From Algoriphagus terrigena DSM 22685 (lineage in GTDB: Bacteria > Bacteroidota > Bacteroidia > Cytophagales > Cyclobacteriaceae), in the NCBI RefSeq assembly GCF_000429445.1, contig NZ_AUBW01000033.1:1-38277 (forward strand): 38,277 nt of DNA. Direction: 5' to 3'. Positions 25,322-33,400 of the stretch are shown here, one piece after another (within the stretch, counting starts at the first letter, position 1; every line of letters begins with the position of its first letter). Under the pieces are notes generated by a model. That model saw nothing but the letters and a program-made list of their open reading frames with translations. It did no database searches and was not told the origin of the DNA. Both the position numbers and the translations under genes were made by a program.

Positions 25322-26923
25322 TTATTTCAGCTTGCCTTCGGTGTCAGTGTAGTCACCGGTGATGGTCACTCCGCTGTTTTTGTTGACCCGGCCATAGATA
25401 GTGATCGAGTTGCCTGTTCCGACAAATTCAAGTTTTGCTCCGCTGTTAAGGTTGAGGTCTCCGTAGATCACGATAGATCCTGACAGCTTCAGGGTGGAGT
25501 TGACGTTCATCGTCGTACCACCGTTATATCGGCCAAAGGCTAGGGCTCCATAGACTTCCGTGACGGAGTTTCCATTCAGGTTGAACTGTTCCAGGATTGC
25601 CAGCGAACCGCAGAAAAGAAAGTTGGAGTTGTTGTTGACACCCCCAATGGAAGCAGCGCCTCCGTAGGCTTTGGTTTCATTGCTGTTGATATTGAGCCAA
25701 TAATCGCCCGGATATGCGGGAAGAGAAGCGCAGGCTGTTTCTGTTGGATCTGATTCTTTTTCGTTGATTTTCAGGATCTGCAGTCCGCCTGTCCCTGTGG
25801 CCACGAATACAAAGTTTTCCTCGTTTCTGACAAAGTTGGAAGAGCCGTCCAGATCGATGATCCCGTAGGATTTGATGTCGTCTGTGCTAGTCACGTCAGA
25901 GATGGAAACCCCGGCGGCGCCATTAGCCATAAACAGCAGTGAGTTATCCACCGATACCGCGTTGGTAACTACATCTCCCGGGTCAGTGTCGGCGGGATTG
26001 ATCGGGATGGGAAGTTTTGCGAGTTCGGCTCCGTTGTCCAGTCGATAGATTCCGGCTCCATTTGCCCCCTCGGCGATATAAACACGGTTGTTGTTGATTG
26101 CAATCGTACGCTTGGCCTCAGGCGTAGCTGCTGGCAACGAAATGGTAGCTGTAGTGGATAGGTTGCTTGGGTTAAGAATAGTAGCTCCATTGACCCCGCT
26201 TAGGACAGCCAGGCGATCATTTCCAAAAGCGACGCTTCTAAGATCTTCCATTTCCATTTGGTTGGTGATGTTTCCGGCATTATCCGCGAGCCCCAAGATG
26301 CCAGGATTGCCGCTGGTGATTGCTGTGGAGTTTTGTGTGCGGGTGACATCTGTAGCAACGAAGCCTTCGATGGAGGTAAAGCTAAAGCCGGATGTAAAAT
26401 TCCCTCCTGAAACGGATACTGAGGCCAAGTTGGCCGGTGAACTCACTTCTTGAGAACCGTCGATGTCTACGGCCATAGCCAGGTACAACGTACCATTGGC
26501 AAACTCCAGGGAACTCACCTCTGCATCGGTGAAGATTGCCTGAGAAACGATTACCGGCTTGTATGCATCTGAGATGTTGAAAATCTCCACAGCACCGAGG
26601 TATCGGTCTCCTTCGAGGTTATAGCCCACGTAGGCGTAGTCTCCCTCAATATCCACATGTGTCGCGCGGAGCGTCTGTCCGTCATAGACTGGTCCCGGAA
26701 CTTGAGAGATGAGGATCAAAGGGAGGTCAGACGAGCTTTCCATAATTCTCCCCGAGGGAGCGTTTGGGTCGATTAACGCGACCACACCCGTACCATCCAG
26801 CGAAATCCGCTCACTGAGCGTTTGACTGTCCGTGCGGATGATGATGGTTTCTGGATCTTCACTATCCTGACAGGCGCTGAGAATCCCTGTGGCAAGAAGA
26901 AGAGCAAGGAGATGCTTTTTCAT
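25322..26923 (-). CDS. LVIVD-repeat lipoprotein with C-terminal beta-solenoid
   Basis: 533 residues from the ATG at 26921-26923; an upstream ATG adds eight residues before the obvious signal peptide. The start MKKHLLALLLATGILSAC carries a clear lipobox (LSAC), so Cys18 should be lipidated and the protein surface- or periplasm-anchored. Residues about 65-390 are LVIVD-type beta-propeller repeats (ATHVDIEGDYAYVGYNLEG, AVEIFNISDAYKPVIVSQ, LRSVAFGNDRLAVLSG, TGGLQILKINEKES). After a Cys-containing linker, the last 110 residues form short repeats (GSIVIYGDLNLNSGAKLEFV) that resemble bactofilin-like or polymer-forming solenoids. There is no T9SS signal. LVIVD proteins are common surface lipoproteins of Bacteroidota without a fixed function. 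Confidence 0.83.
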   Translation of the reverse strand: MKKHLLALLLATGILSACQDSEDPETIIIRTDSQTLSERISLDGTGVVALIDPNAPSGRIMESSSDLPLILISQVPGPVYDGQTLRATHVDIEGDYAYVGYNLEGDRYLGAVEIFNISDAYKPVIVSQAIFTDAEVSSLEFANGTLYLAMAVDIDGSQEVSSPANLASVSVSGGNFTSGFSFTSIEGFVATDVTRTQNSTAITSGNPGILGLADNAGNITNQMEMEDLRSVAFGNDRLAVLSGVNGATILNPSNLSTTATISLPAATPEAKRTIAINNNRVYIAEGANGAGIYRLDNGAELAKLPIPINPADTDPGDVVTNAVSVDNSLLFMANGAAGVSISDVTSTDDIKSYGIIDLDGSSNFVRNEENFVFVATGTGGLQILKINEKESDPTETACASLPAYPGDYWLNINSNETKAYGGAASIGGVNNNSNFLFCGSLAILEQFNLNGNSVTEVYGALAFGRYNGGTTMNVNSTLKLSGSIVIYGDLNLNSGAKLEFVGTGNSITIYGRVNKNSGVTITGDYTDTEGKLK

Positions 26924-27014
26924 GTGATTAGTATTACGTGGTTGCATTAATGTTATTTATTGACACGAAAAGGAATTATATTTTATTTTTGGCCCGATTT
27001 CCTTCTTTGAACGG

Positions 27015-27046
27015 CGAAATTACTTGATTTTCACCGTCCTGGCAAA
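27015..27046 (-). promoter_or_regulatory. Candidate promoter of the LVIVD lipoprotein gene
   Basis: On the minus strand TTTG (27043-27046), 20 bases, then TAATTTCG (27015-27022), which matches TAnnTTTG at all but one position. The leader would be about 85 nt. Confidence 0.35.
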
Positions 27047-27112
27047 CTAATATTCTGTCCAGATGATTTGAGGTTCATCCCCCTGCGAGGCTGAACACCT
27101 ATCTTGCATATC

Positions 27113-28768
27113 CTAGTTTTTGATGATCTTTAATGTCTCCGAGGCTTCTCCCCACATCACCTTGATCACATAGATTCCGGAGATTTTTTGAGTGAGGGAT
27201 GCTTGCAGTGATGCGTTGATTTCATCGATAGAACGGGCCTGAAACAGCTCTTGCTGTCCCCATGTGGTGCTCAGCATGACATAGATCGGTGAGTCTTTTG
27301 CCAAGCTCTGGTTTTTGAGTTCAAGCCTAAACTGTGTCCCGTCAGTAGGGTTTGGATAAGCTGCCCAGTTCATCTGCCCCGCTAGCGCTTCAACTTGAAT
27401 CGCTTGGGTAATGGAATAGGAAGACGTCTCGTCAAAGTTCACTTGCTTCAGACGATAGAATACCCTGCCGCCATGAGTTGGTAAATTGCTGTCCGTGAAG
27501 TGGTAGCTGGTCGGCGAGTCCGTGAAGCCATTTCCGGATACCTCCCCGATAGCTTCCCAAGATTGAATGTTGTCCACGGAGCGTTCGATCTCAAAGTGGG
27601 AGTTTTGCCATTCTTTGGCGGTGGTCCAGGCCAGATTTGCTTTTCTACCCGGCCCGTCAAGGGTTGCATTAAAGTAAACGAAATCCACAGGCATAATCCT
27701 GCAGCCTCCATAGAATGCCGGGCTCGGAGCGATGTTCATATTGGCGTAGGATGTAGGAGGGTAGAGTCCTGACTCTGCTCCTGAAGGGCCGCCGCAGATG
27801 ACGAGTTGTCCACTGTTTTGGACGGTGATGCCACCGGACCATTGTTGCTTTGTTAGATTTCCATTGATGAGTACCTCCCCCTGATTTTTGACTTCAAGCA
27901 GCGCTGCTCCTGATCCTGAGATCGCTACGTCTTTGGACAGGATTACGATGGAGTTGTCCCCAGCTTGGAAGAGATTTGCAATGCTGGTTTTGCCAGTCAC
28001 CTGAAAGTTGCTGTTCCCTTTGATGTATAGCCTTGAGTCACCGGAGTTGGTGACGGTGAGGTCCCCTCCGATTTTAATGGCGGATTGCTCTGATGCGGTA
28101 AAGGGCAGCCCATTGATATTGACGTCGCTGGATGCATTGAATTTGCCCTCGCCAAAGACTTGTATCTCGTTTCCGTCGCCTTGTGAAGTCAGTTTGTTTG
28201 CATTGAGTGTCCCGGCGATCTTAAGTCTTAATCCATTGTTTAGGTTGATCAGGCTTGAAGAAGAAAACGTCCCGCCGGATTTTACTTCGAGGGTTCCTCC
28301 GTTTCCGCCCCCACCTTCGAGCGTTTTGACAGAAACGATCCCTCCTGACTGAATGTCCACGAGTGCGTTTCTTTGAAACTTGAATGAGCCGTTCAGCACT
28401 TCAATCTTCCCTCCGTTTTCTACCGACACTTTCATTGTGTACTGCGATCCGCCTGTGGAAAGAACAAAGTCATTGTTGAATCTTAGGGTCCCGCCGGCTT
28501 TCACGGTAATGGATCGGAAGTAGCCTGCACCAAATGCTGAGTTTCCGGAGAATGTTACCGAGTGGGCGATTACAATGTCGATAGGGCACTGTGGATAGTA
28601 GCCTTCAGTGGGCGGTGGGGAGCTGAAGCTGGGGCTACAGAGGTTGCTTGCGGTCCACGTATCGGCAGAATTCCAAGCTCCGTTCTTTGTGGACGTGAAG
28701 GTTTGCGCTTCAGATCGGTTGAAAGAGACGAAGAAGAGTAGGACGATGAAAGGCAGGCAAATTTTCAT
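27113..28768 (-). CDS. T9SS surface protein with beta-solenoid body
   Basis: 551 residues. The signal peptide runs MKICLPFIVLLFFVSF to SEAQ. Residues about 23-345 begin with NGAWNSADTW and CPIDIVIAHSVTFSGN, then repeat short strands (GGTLRFNNDF, GGKIEVLNGSF, GGIVSVKTLEGG), suggesting a parallel beta-helix. From about residue 357 comes the module shared with the two larger proteins upstream: LPVDFVYFNAT, LAWTTAKEWQNSHFEIERSV, VFYRLKQVNFDETSSYS, then WAAYPNPTDG and a type A T9SS tail ending YVIKVMWGEASETLKIIKN. It should be exported by T9SS to the cell surface. It has its own promoter immediately before the start codon. Function unknown; it lacks the Gly-rich domains of its paralogues. Confidence 0.85.
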   Translation of the reverse strand: MKICLPFIVLLFFVSFNRSEAQTFTSTKNGAWNSADTWTASNLCSPSFSSPPPTEGYYPQCPIDIVIAHSVTFSGNSAFGAGYFRSITVKAGGTLRFNNDFVLSTGGSQYTMKVSVENGGKIEVLNGSFKFQRNALVDIQSGGIVSVKTLEGGGGNGGTLEVKSGGTFSSSSLINLNNGLRLKIAGTLNANKLTSQGDGNEIQVFGEGKFNASSDVNINGLPFTASEQSAIKIGGDLTVTNSGDSRLYIKGNSNFQVTGKTSIANLFQAGDNSIVILSKDVAISGSGAALLEVKNQGEVLINGNLTKQQWSGGITVQNSGQLVICGGPSGAESGLYPPTSYANMNIAPSPAFYGGCRIMPVDFVYFNATLDGPGRKANLAWTTAKEWQNSHFEIERSVDNIQSWEAIGEVSGNGFTDSPTSYHFTDSNLPTHGGRVFYRLKQVNFDETSSYSITQAIQVEALAGQMNWAAYPNPTDGTQFRLELKNQSLAKDSPIYVMLSTTWGQQELFQARSIDEINASLQASLTQKISGIYVIKVMWGEASETLKIIKN

Positions 28769-29223
28769 GCCGCAAAGGTAAGAGTAAAAAAAATGATTTC
28801 AAAAGCATTATTATGTATTCAAAACAGTCATTGTTAAAGTTGATTTTTTTTGACTTAGATTAAAACATATTGTTTTGCCGTAAATACGATATAAAATATT
28901 GAATCATGGAAAAAAGGTATTTCATATCTATAAAAAAGTATGTTAATCGAAGTTTCAATATTGTATTAGGTCTACTAGGGTGTTTTGCGCCCCTTTTTTG
29001 GCCGTAAAAATATTTTTGAAAGTGAGTAAATTGGTGTTTAAACTGCTAAAAACGAGCGAGAGAAGGCGGTGGAAAGTGAGGGTCTGTGCGCAGACACCTT
29101 GCGCCAAAACGGATCACGGCTACCGGCATTTATCTGAGGTTAAAACCTCAGGTTACAAATATTCCGCTCCTATGCAGCTTTTTCGAACCCCAACTCAGAC
29201 ACCCGTCTTCCGTCCAGTAGCCC
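28769..29223. other. AT-rich intergenic region
   Basis: It holds the promoter of the downstream minus-strand gene at 28774-28804. An 8-bp perfect hairpin CTGAGGTT-AA-AACCTCAG (29134-29151) without a T-run may act in termination or mRNA stability for the Gly-rich gene that ends at 29224. Otherwise I see nothing. A short + strand frame (28980-29309) has no recognisable protein and overlaps the end of the Gly-rich gene. Confidence 0.5.
28774..28804 (-). promoter_or_regulatory. Consensus Bacteroidota promoter abutting a start codon
   Basis: On the minus strand TTTG (28801-28804), exactly 19 bases, then TACCTTTG (28774-28781), then CGGC-bounded spacing into ATG at 28768. Both boxes match TTTG-N19-TAnnTTTG fully. 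The start site should fall at or within a few bases of the ATG, so the mRNA is probably leaderless or nearly so. Confidence 0.65.
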
Positions 29224-32200
29224 TTACCTCATCAGGATCACTTTGTGGTATTCCCGATAGATGCCCCAACTTATTTCGAACGTATAGATGCCTGCCGCTT
29301 TGGTACTGAAATGATCGGATACCAATGCATTGAGGGCATTCCCCACTTTGGATTCGATGACATCATATTGCCCGGTAGGGGAGATGATTCTCACCGTTAC
29401 CAGTTCGTCGTGATAGATTCCGGTATTTAATAGCTCAACGTTTATTGGATTTCCTGTAGTCGGATTAGGATAGACTCTCCAATAAGAGTCCCCCGGCATA
29501 GCTTCTACCCGAATGGACTTGGTGTCGCTATACGTCGAGTCTCCATCAAAGTCAACTTGCTTCAGTCGGTAGAAGATGTTGCCACCCGCAAGTGGCAGTG
29601 TCATGTCCTGATAAGAGTAGTCCACTGGCTGGTCGGAATAGCCTGCACCTTTTATCTGGCCGATGGTTTCCCAATTCTTCACATCATTGACAGATCGTTC
29701 GATCTCAAAGTGGTCGTTTTCCCACTCCTTGGCAGTCGCCCACGTCAGATCACCGGAGCGGAAGCCCGGATTGTATTTCGCATTGAAGTACAGGTATTCG
29801 ACAGGGAGGATACGGAAGTTCGCGTAGGAGATATAAACACTTCCTGATCCGCCATTTCCGCCTCCGTCACGTCCCGCGCCACCGCCTGAACCAGTGGTTG
29901 CTGTGCCGGCGACACCAATTCCGTTGTTATTTCCATTGCCACCACCACCTGACCCGCCTGAACCAGGAGTGTTGATAGTGCCTCCACTTGAGGTTCCTCC
30001 TCCTCCACCAGCAACTCTGATATTTGGTACTGAGATCAAAGCACCGTTACCACCATTTCCTCCTGTCGAAAACGCAATGCCGAGAGGAGAACTAGTACCT
30101 TCCTGCCCAGCCGAACCAGCTCCACCGCCCCCGCCTCCTTGAGCAGTGCCAATTGAAACTCTGCCATTTGCTCCCGCGTTTGTCAGACCGGTGGCCCCAC
30201 GAGGTCCTCCGGTTCCGCTGGTAGAACCTTGTCGTGCTGCGCCGCCTCCGGATCCGCCTGCCAATCCATTCCTGGACGTTGCAAGACTGCTGCCACCCCC
30301 ACCCCCACCCAATGCGACCGAGGTAAAACTAACAGTGGTATTTGCATAGTTTACAAAATTTCCTGAAAATCCCGAGACTCCTCCATTTGAGCTCCTTGCT
30401 GCACTTGTGGCTCCATTTCCTCCATTTCCTACCGTTACATTGAAACTGGTGTTGGCGGGCAATCCATAGGTGATCGGAATGGGCCGAGTTGGTGGGCTGG
30501 CCGGCTGCTGATTGATATCGGAGAAAGTTTGGGATACGACAGCGCCCCCACCGCCCCCGCCTGCGGATGAGCCGAATCCACCACCGCCACCACCGCCGAT
30601 AGAAGTCACTGAAAATTCTTCGAGTCCTTCGGGAGCGTTCCAAACTCCGGAGCATATGTACTCAATTACTGTCAGTCCACTGTTTGTTCCAAAATTTAAA
30701 TATCTTGAACATGGAGTGTTCGTGGGGCATGTATAGGAAATAATTACGTACCCTGATGCGCCAGATCCCCCAGTTCGGTTAGGTAAGACATTATTTCTTC
30801 TTGCGCCTCCTCCACCTCCACCAAAGCCTGCCGCCGGGGTTGAACCATTTGCATCAGCATCCGTGCCAGCACCGCCGGAACCTCCAATGCCCGAGGGGTC
30901 TGCACCCCCGGTGAGTATCCCTCCATTGTTGCCAATTCCGTTGCTGCCACCTGCGGATCCACCTCCACCGGACCCGAGCGTTCCTGAGTTGGATGCATTG
31001 CCACCGTTTCCTCCAGCAAAAGAAAGGGTCCGGCTGTCTCTCGTTCCTCCAATACCACCTGTACCGGCGTCAGCACCGGTGTTGCCCCCTCGGGCAAACA
31101 CGATACTCCCAGTTTCTATGGGTAGAGACGGATCTCGGGTTACATAAGAGGTTCCGCCATTTGGGTTGGTTTGGTTTCCGCCGGATCCGACGAAGACTCC
31201 CAAAGTCTCACCGGGAGTGACAGCTACTATAATCCTGGAATATGCTCCGCCACCCCCTCCGCCAGCTCTACCATTTGAAGTCCTGTTTCCACCTCTTCCA
31301 CCGCCCCCCACTAGTTCAATCGTAAGTTGGGTAACTCCGGCAGGCACATAGAAGGATGAGTTAGCAGTGTAAGGAGTATGGCAGGGAAGGCATAGTGAAT
31401 TAGGGCGGTTGGTTGAGGTGTAGCAAGAATTTCCACTTAAAGAAGCTCCTCCCCAACCACCCGTTTGAGCGCCTAAAGCGACAAATTTTGCGTTAGATGA
31501 GAGATTAACCGGGTTATAGGAATTGATAATATGATTTCCGTTGGCCTGGATATGGCTGTTATCCAGTCCATTATAAATACCTCCTCCGGACATAGTAATG
31601 TTTCCATCAATCCTGATATCTCCATTTCCGGCATTGTTGATAATTCCATTTAATTGATTCAAATTTCCCAGAACTTTGATGTCAGTATCTCCTGATAGGT
31701 TGAGAACAGCACTCCCGTTCATGTCCAGGTTACCCCCAACAAATAGATTCGAGGTGGAGGACATCGTAATAGATCCGTTTATATGGGATAGGGTGGTGGC
31801 GACAGATATTGTTGAGGCACCATTAAATACGATAGCACCTCCTCCGCCAGTGCTCAGCGTATTAGTCGCAAAATTTCCCGTTACACTCAGCGAATGGGCT
31901 GAGTTGATGGTAGTAGATCCTCCCACGGTTAAGCTTGAAGTAGCGTCTACATTCAGTGAGGAGGATGACCCTGTAGTAATATAATTTCCCCCAATGCTAA
32001 ATTGCGCCGCGTTTTGAATCCTAATTGACGTTGCATTTTGGTTTGTGACGCTACCGTTCACACGCAAGACTCCTCCTCCTCTGATCGTGAATGAAAAGGC
32101 TCCAACGCTCGGTTGAAATTCGTTGGTTGTGACATCCAAATTTCCGGTGAAAGTCAGATTTCCCCCGGTATTTACAATCAGGGAATCCATGAATCCGCCG

Positions 32201-32466
32201 CCAATTGAGCTATTTCCCGTGAAAGTAATAGGGTGGTTGATGATGATTTTTACAGGACAGGCGTTGCCGGGGTTAAGAGTCCGTGGTGGGGGAGGGCCGC
32301 CGTTTTGAATCGCACATCCGGTTGGGTTGGTTCTAGTCCAGGCAGCCGGACTATTCCAATCGGTACTGTTGCCCGTGGTGGTATAGACTTGGCCGTATGC
32401 ATCTCCTCCAAACGATTGAACATAAAAAAGAATCAAAAAAAGGCATAAAAATCTGTTTGTCATCAC
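29224..32466 (-). CDS. Gly-rich T9SS surface protein
   Basis: 1080 residues. The signal peptide (MMTNRFLCLFLILFYVQSFG to AYGQ) is followed by an N-terminal region homologous to the neighbouring 551-residue protein (WNSPAAWTRTN, CPVKIIINHPITFTGNSSIG) and short beta-repeats to about residue 350. Two Gly-rich domains follow. Each begins with a strand motif (SFYVPAGVTQLTIELVGGGG near 368 and APEGLEEFSVTSIGGGGGG near 613) and runs into long G/S/N-rich stretches. The last 190 residues are the shared module (LTWATAKEWENDHFEIERSV, YRVYPNPTTG-like WRVYPNPTTG) with a T9SS type A tail ending YHKVILMR. It is probably a secreted, elongated surface or matrix protein. Either of two adjacent ATGs (32466 or 32463) could be the start. 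Confidence 0.85.
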   Translation of the reverse strand: MMTNRFLCLFLILFYVQSFGGDAYGQVYTTTGNSTDWNSPAAWTRTNPTGCAIQNGGPPPPRTLNPGNACPVKIIINHPITFTGNSSIGGGFMDSLIVNTGGNLTFTGNLDVTTNEFQPSVGAFSFTIRGGGVLRVNGSVTNQNATSIRIQNAAQFSIGGNYITTGSSSSLNVDATSSLTVGGSTTINSAHSLSVTGNFATNTLSTGGGGAIVFNGASTISVATTLSHINGSITMSSTSNLFVGGNLDMNGSAVLNLSGDTDIKVLGNLNQLNGIINNAGNGDIRIDGNITMSGGGIYNGLDNSHIQANGNHIINSYNPVNLSSNAKFVALGAQTGGWGGASLSGNSCYTSTNRPNSLCLPCHTPYTANSSFYVPAGVTQLTIELVGGGGRGGNRTSNGRAGGGGGGAYSRIIVAVTPGETLGVFVGSGGNQTNPNGGTSYVTRDPSLPIETGSIVFARGGNTGADAGTGGIGGTRDSRTLSFAGGNGGNASNSGTLGSGGGGSAGGSNGIGNNGGILTGGADPSGIGGSGGAGTDADANGSTPAAGFGGGGGGARRNNVLPNRTGGSGASGYVIISYTCPTNTPCSRYLNFGTNSGLTVIEYICSGVWNAPEGLEEFSVTSIGGGGGGGFGSSAGGGGGGAVVSQTFSDINQQPASPPTRPIPITYGLPANTSFNVTVGNGGNGATSAARSSNGGVSGFSGNFVNYANTTVSFTSVALGGGGGGSSLATSRNGLAGGSGGGAARQGSTSGTGGPRGATGLTNAGANGRVSIGTAQGGGGGGAGSAGQEGTSSPLGIAFSTGGNGGNGALISVPNIRVAGGGGGTSSGGTINTPGSGGSGGGGNGNNNGIGVAGTATTGSGGGAGRDGGGNGGSGSVYISYANFRILPVEYLYFNAKYNPGFRSGDLTWATAKEWENDHFEIERSVNDVKNWETIGQIKGAGYSDQPVDYSYQDMTLPLAGGNIFYRLKQVDFDGDSTYSDTKSIRVEAMPGDSYWRVYPNPTTGNPINVELLNTGIYHDELVTVRIISPTGQYDVIESKVGNALNALVSDHFSTKAAGIYTFEISWGIYREYHKVILMR

Positions 32467-32823
32467 TGGTGAATTAGATGATGCCTAGCTTCTTTTTATC
32501 TGCAAAAGAGAGCGCAGAGGGGTCTAGACGCTAAAAAAAGCGCAAATAGCATGCGAACGCATACGAACTTGCGGGACAAGCCGTTTGAGAGATAGGCTGT
32601 TAGATTTTCGAAAATACGTAGCAGGGAATTAGCCGATAAATTGAAAGCAGTGTAGGCAAAATGCCAATTGCATTAAAAAAGTATTGAAATATAAATTACT
32701 ATATGTAAAATAAATCAATGTAAAATTGATCCCAGATACACATTAATTTGAACTGAAATCCCTTACAACTAATTTTTAACAGATTCAATGTATATTAATC
32801 TGGGATGCTGCTTATAATATCGA
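32467..32823. other. AT-rich upstream region of the Gly-rich gene
   Basis: It should contain the promoter of the Gly-rich gene starting at 32466. On the minus strand CTCTTTTGC near 32495-32505 is only a loose match, and I find no full TTTG-N19-TAnnTTTG site. An inverted repeat ATCCCAGAT (32729-32737) / ATCTGGGAT (32799-32807) encloses 61 AT-rich bases. No coding signal. Confidence 0.45.
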
Positions 32824-33280
32824 TTATCTCTTTAGAATAATCTTATGGTATTCTTTAAAGAATGACCAGCTAATCTCCAATGTGTAGAGTCCTGCTGCTT
32901 TTCTTCCCAATATTGATGAAATTTGTCCACTCAGTTTTGCTGGAGAGGATCCTCAAGCACTTCAGACACAACATGACAGAAATTAGGCCCACGTGATTTT
33001 CTCCTCACTGTAATTTCCATATTGAGCGTCTCTGAGTTGATCAGATGTCCCGTGTCGATTAGGATAAACTCTTCAATAACGGACCTTCAACGTAGGATTT
33101 ACGCGGATCCATCTGGCATTGCTGTAGCAAAAGTCCCCGCGCCTCAGAATAGCAGATTCTGAGGATTTGTTATTGAGTTGTTAACCCGCCCATTCTATCA
33201 AGTCTGCGGACTGTAAAAATCGGGAAACCTTTCAGCGATTCACTTGTCAATTCTCTTCAGCTTAAGCTGGCGAAGAAAAC
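32824..33280 (-). pseudogene. Frameshifted relic of a T9SS C-terminal module
   Basis: On the minus strand the last 46 codons before TAA (32824-32826) read SSPAKLSGQISSILGRKAAG and then LYTLEISWSFFKEYHKIILK-R. This closely matches the tail of the flanking gene at 33401 (RNKAAGIYTLEISWGYN, EYHKVILRR). Upstream, in other frames, are RVYPNRHGTSDQLRDAQYGN (around 33000-33072), matching RVYPNPTTGDP and following residues, and more weakly FLRQLKLKRID (around 33245-33279), matching FYRLRQVDFDG. At least two frameshifts and several stops separate the pieces, and no start or signal peptide is present. It is the decayed 3' end of a duplicate gene. Confidence 0.75.
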
Positions 33281-33339
33281 AGAGCAGTTTTGGGCCTTAG
33301 CCCGATCCTTTCCGGTAAGTCCCGGGAATTCGAAAGAAA

Positions 33340-33378
33340 ATCATTCCAAATGGAGGTGCAAAGTCCATTTGGAATGAT
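33340..33378 (-). terminator. Intrinsic terminator of the large Ig/PKD-like gene
   Basis: ATCATTCCAAATGGA (33340-33354) and TCCATTTGGAATGAT (33364-33378) form a perfect 15-bp stem around nine bases. On the minus strand it is followed by TTTTCTTT. It lies 22 bases after the stop of the gene ending at 33401. Confidence 0.85.
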
Positions 33379-33400
33379 GTTTTGGGCTGGGATTGTATGT

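Noticed and set aside
20330..27060. Shared 13-mer TAATATTCTGTCC in the gaps near 20328 and 27048
   Set aside because: Several 13-base matches are expected by chance in a window of this size, and the flanks do not align.
28980..29309. 109-codon + strand frame near the end of the Gly-rich gene
   Set aside because: It has no recognisable domain and overlaps the T9SS tail on the other strand. Codon use looks random in its first half.
29894..31351. Several open frames on the + strand rich in Pro (PPPPP runs) opposite the Gly-rich genes
   Set aside because: They are the antisense of GGN glycine codons (CCN on the other strand). They have no start context, no signal and no conserved domain.
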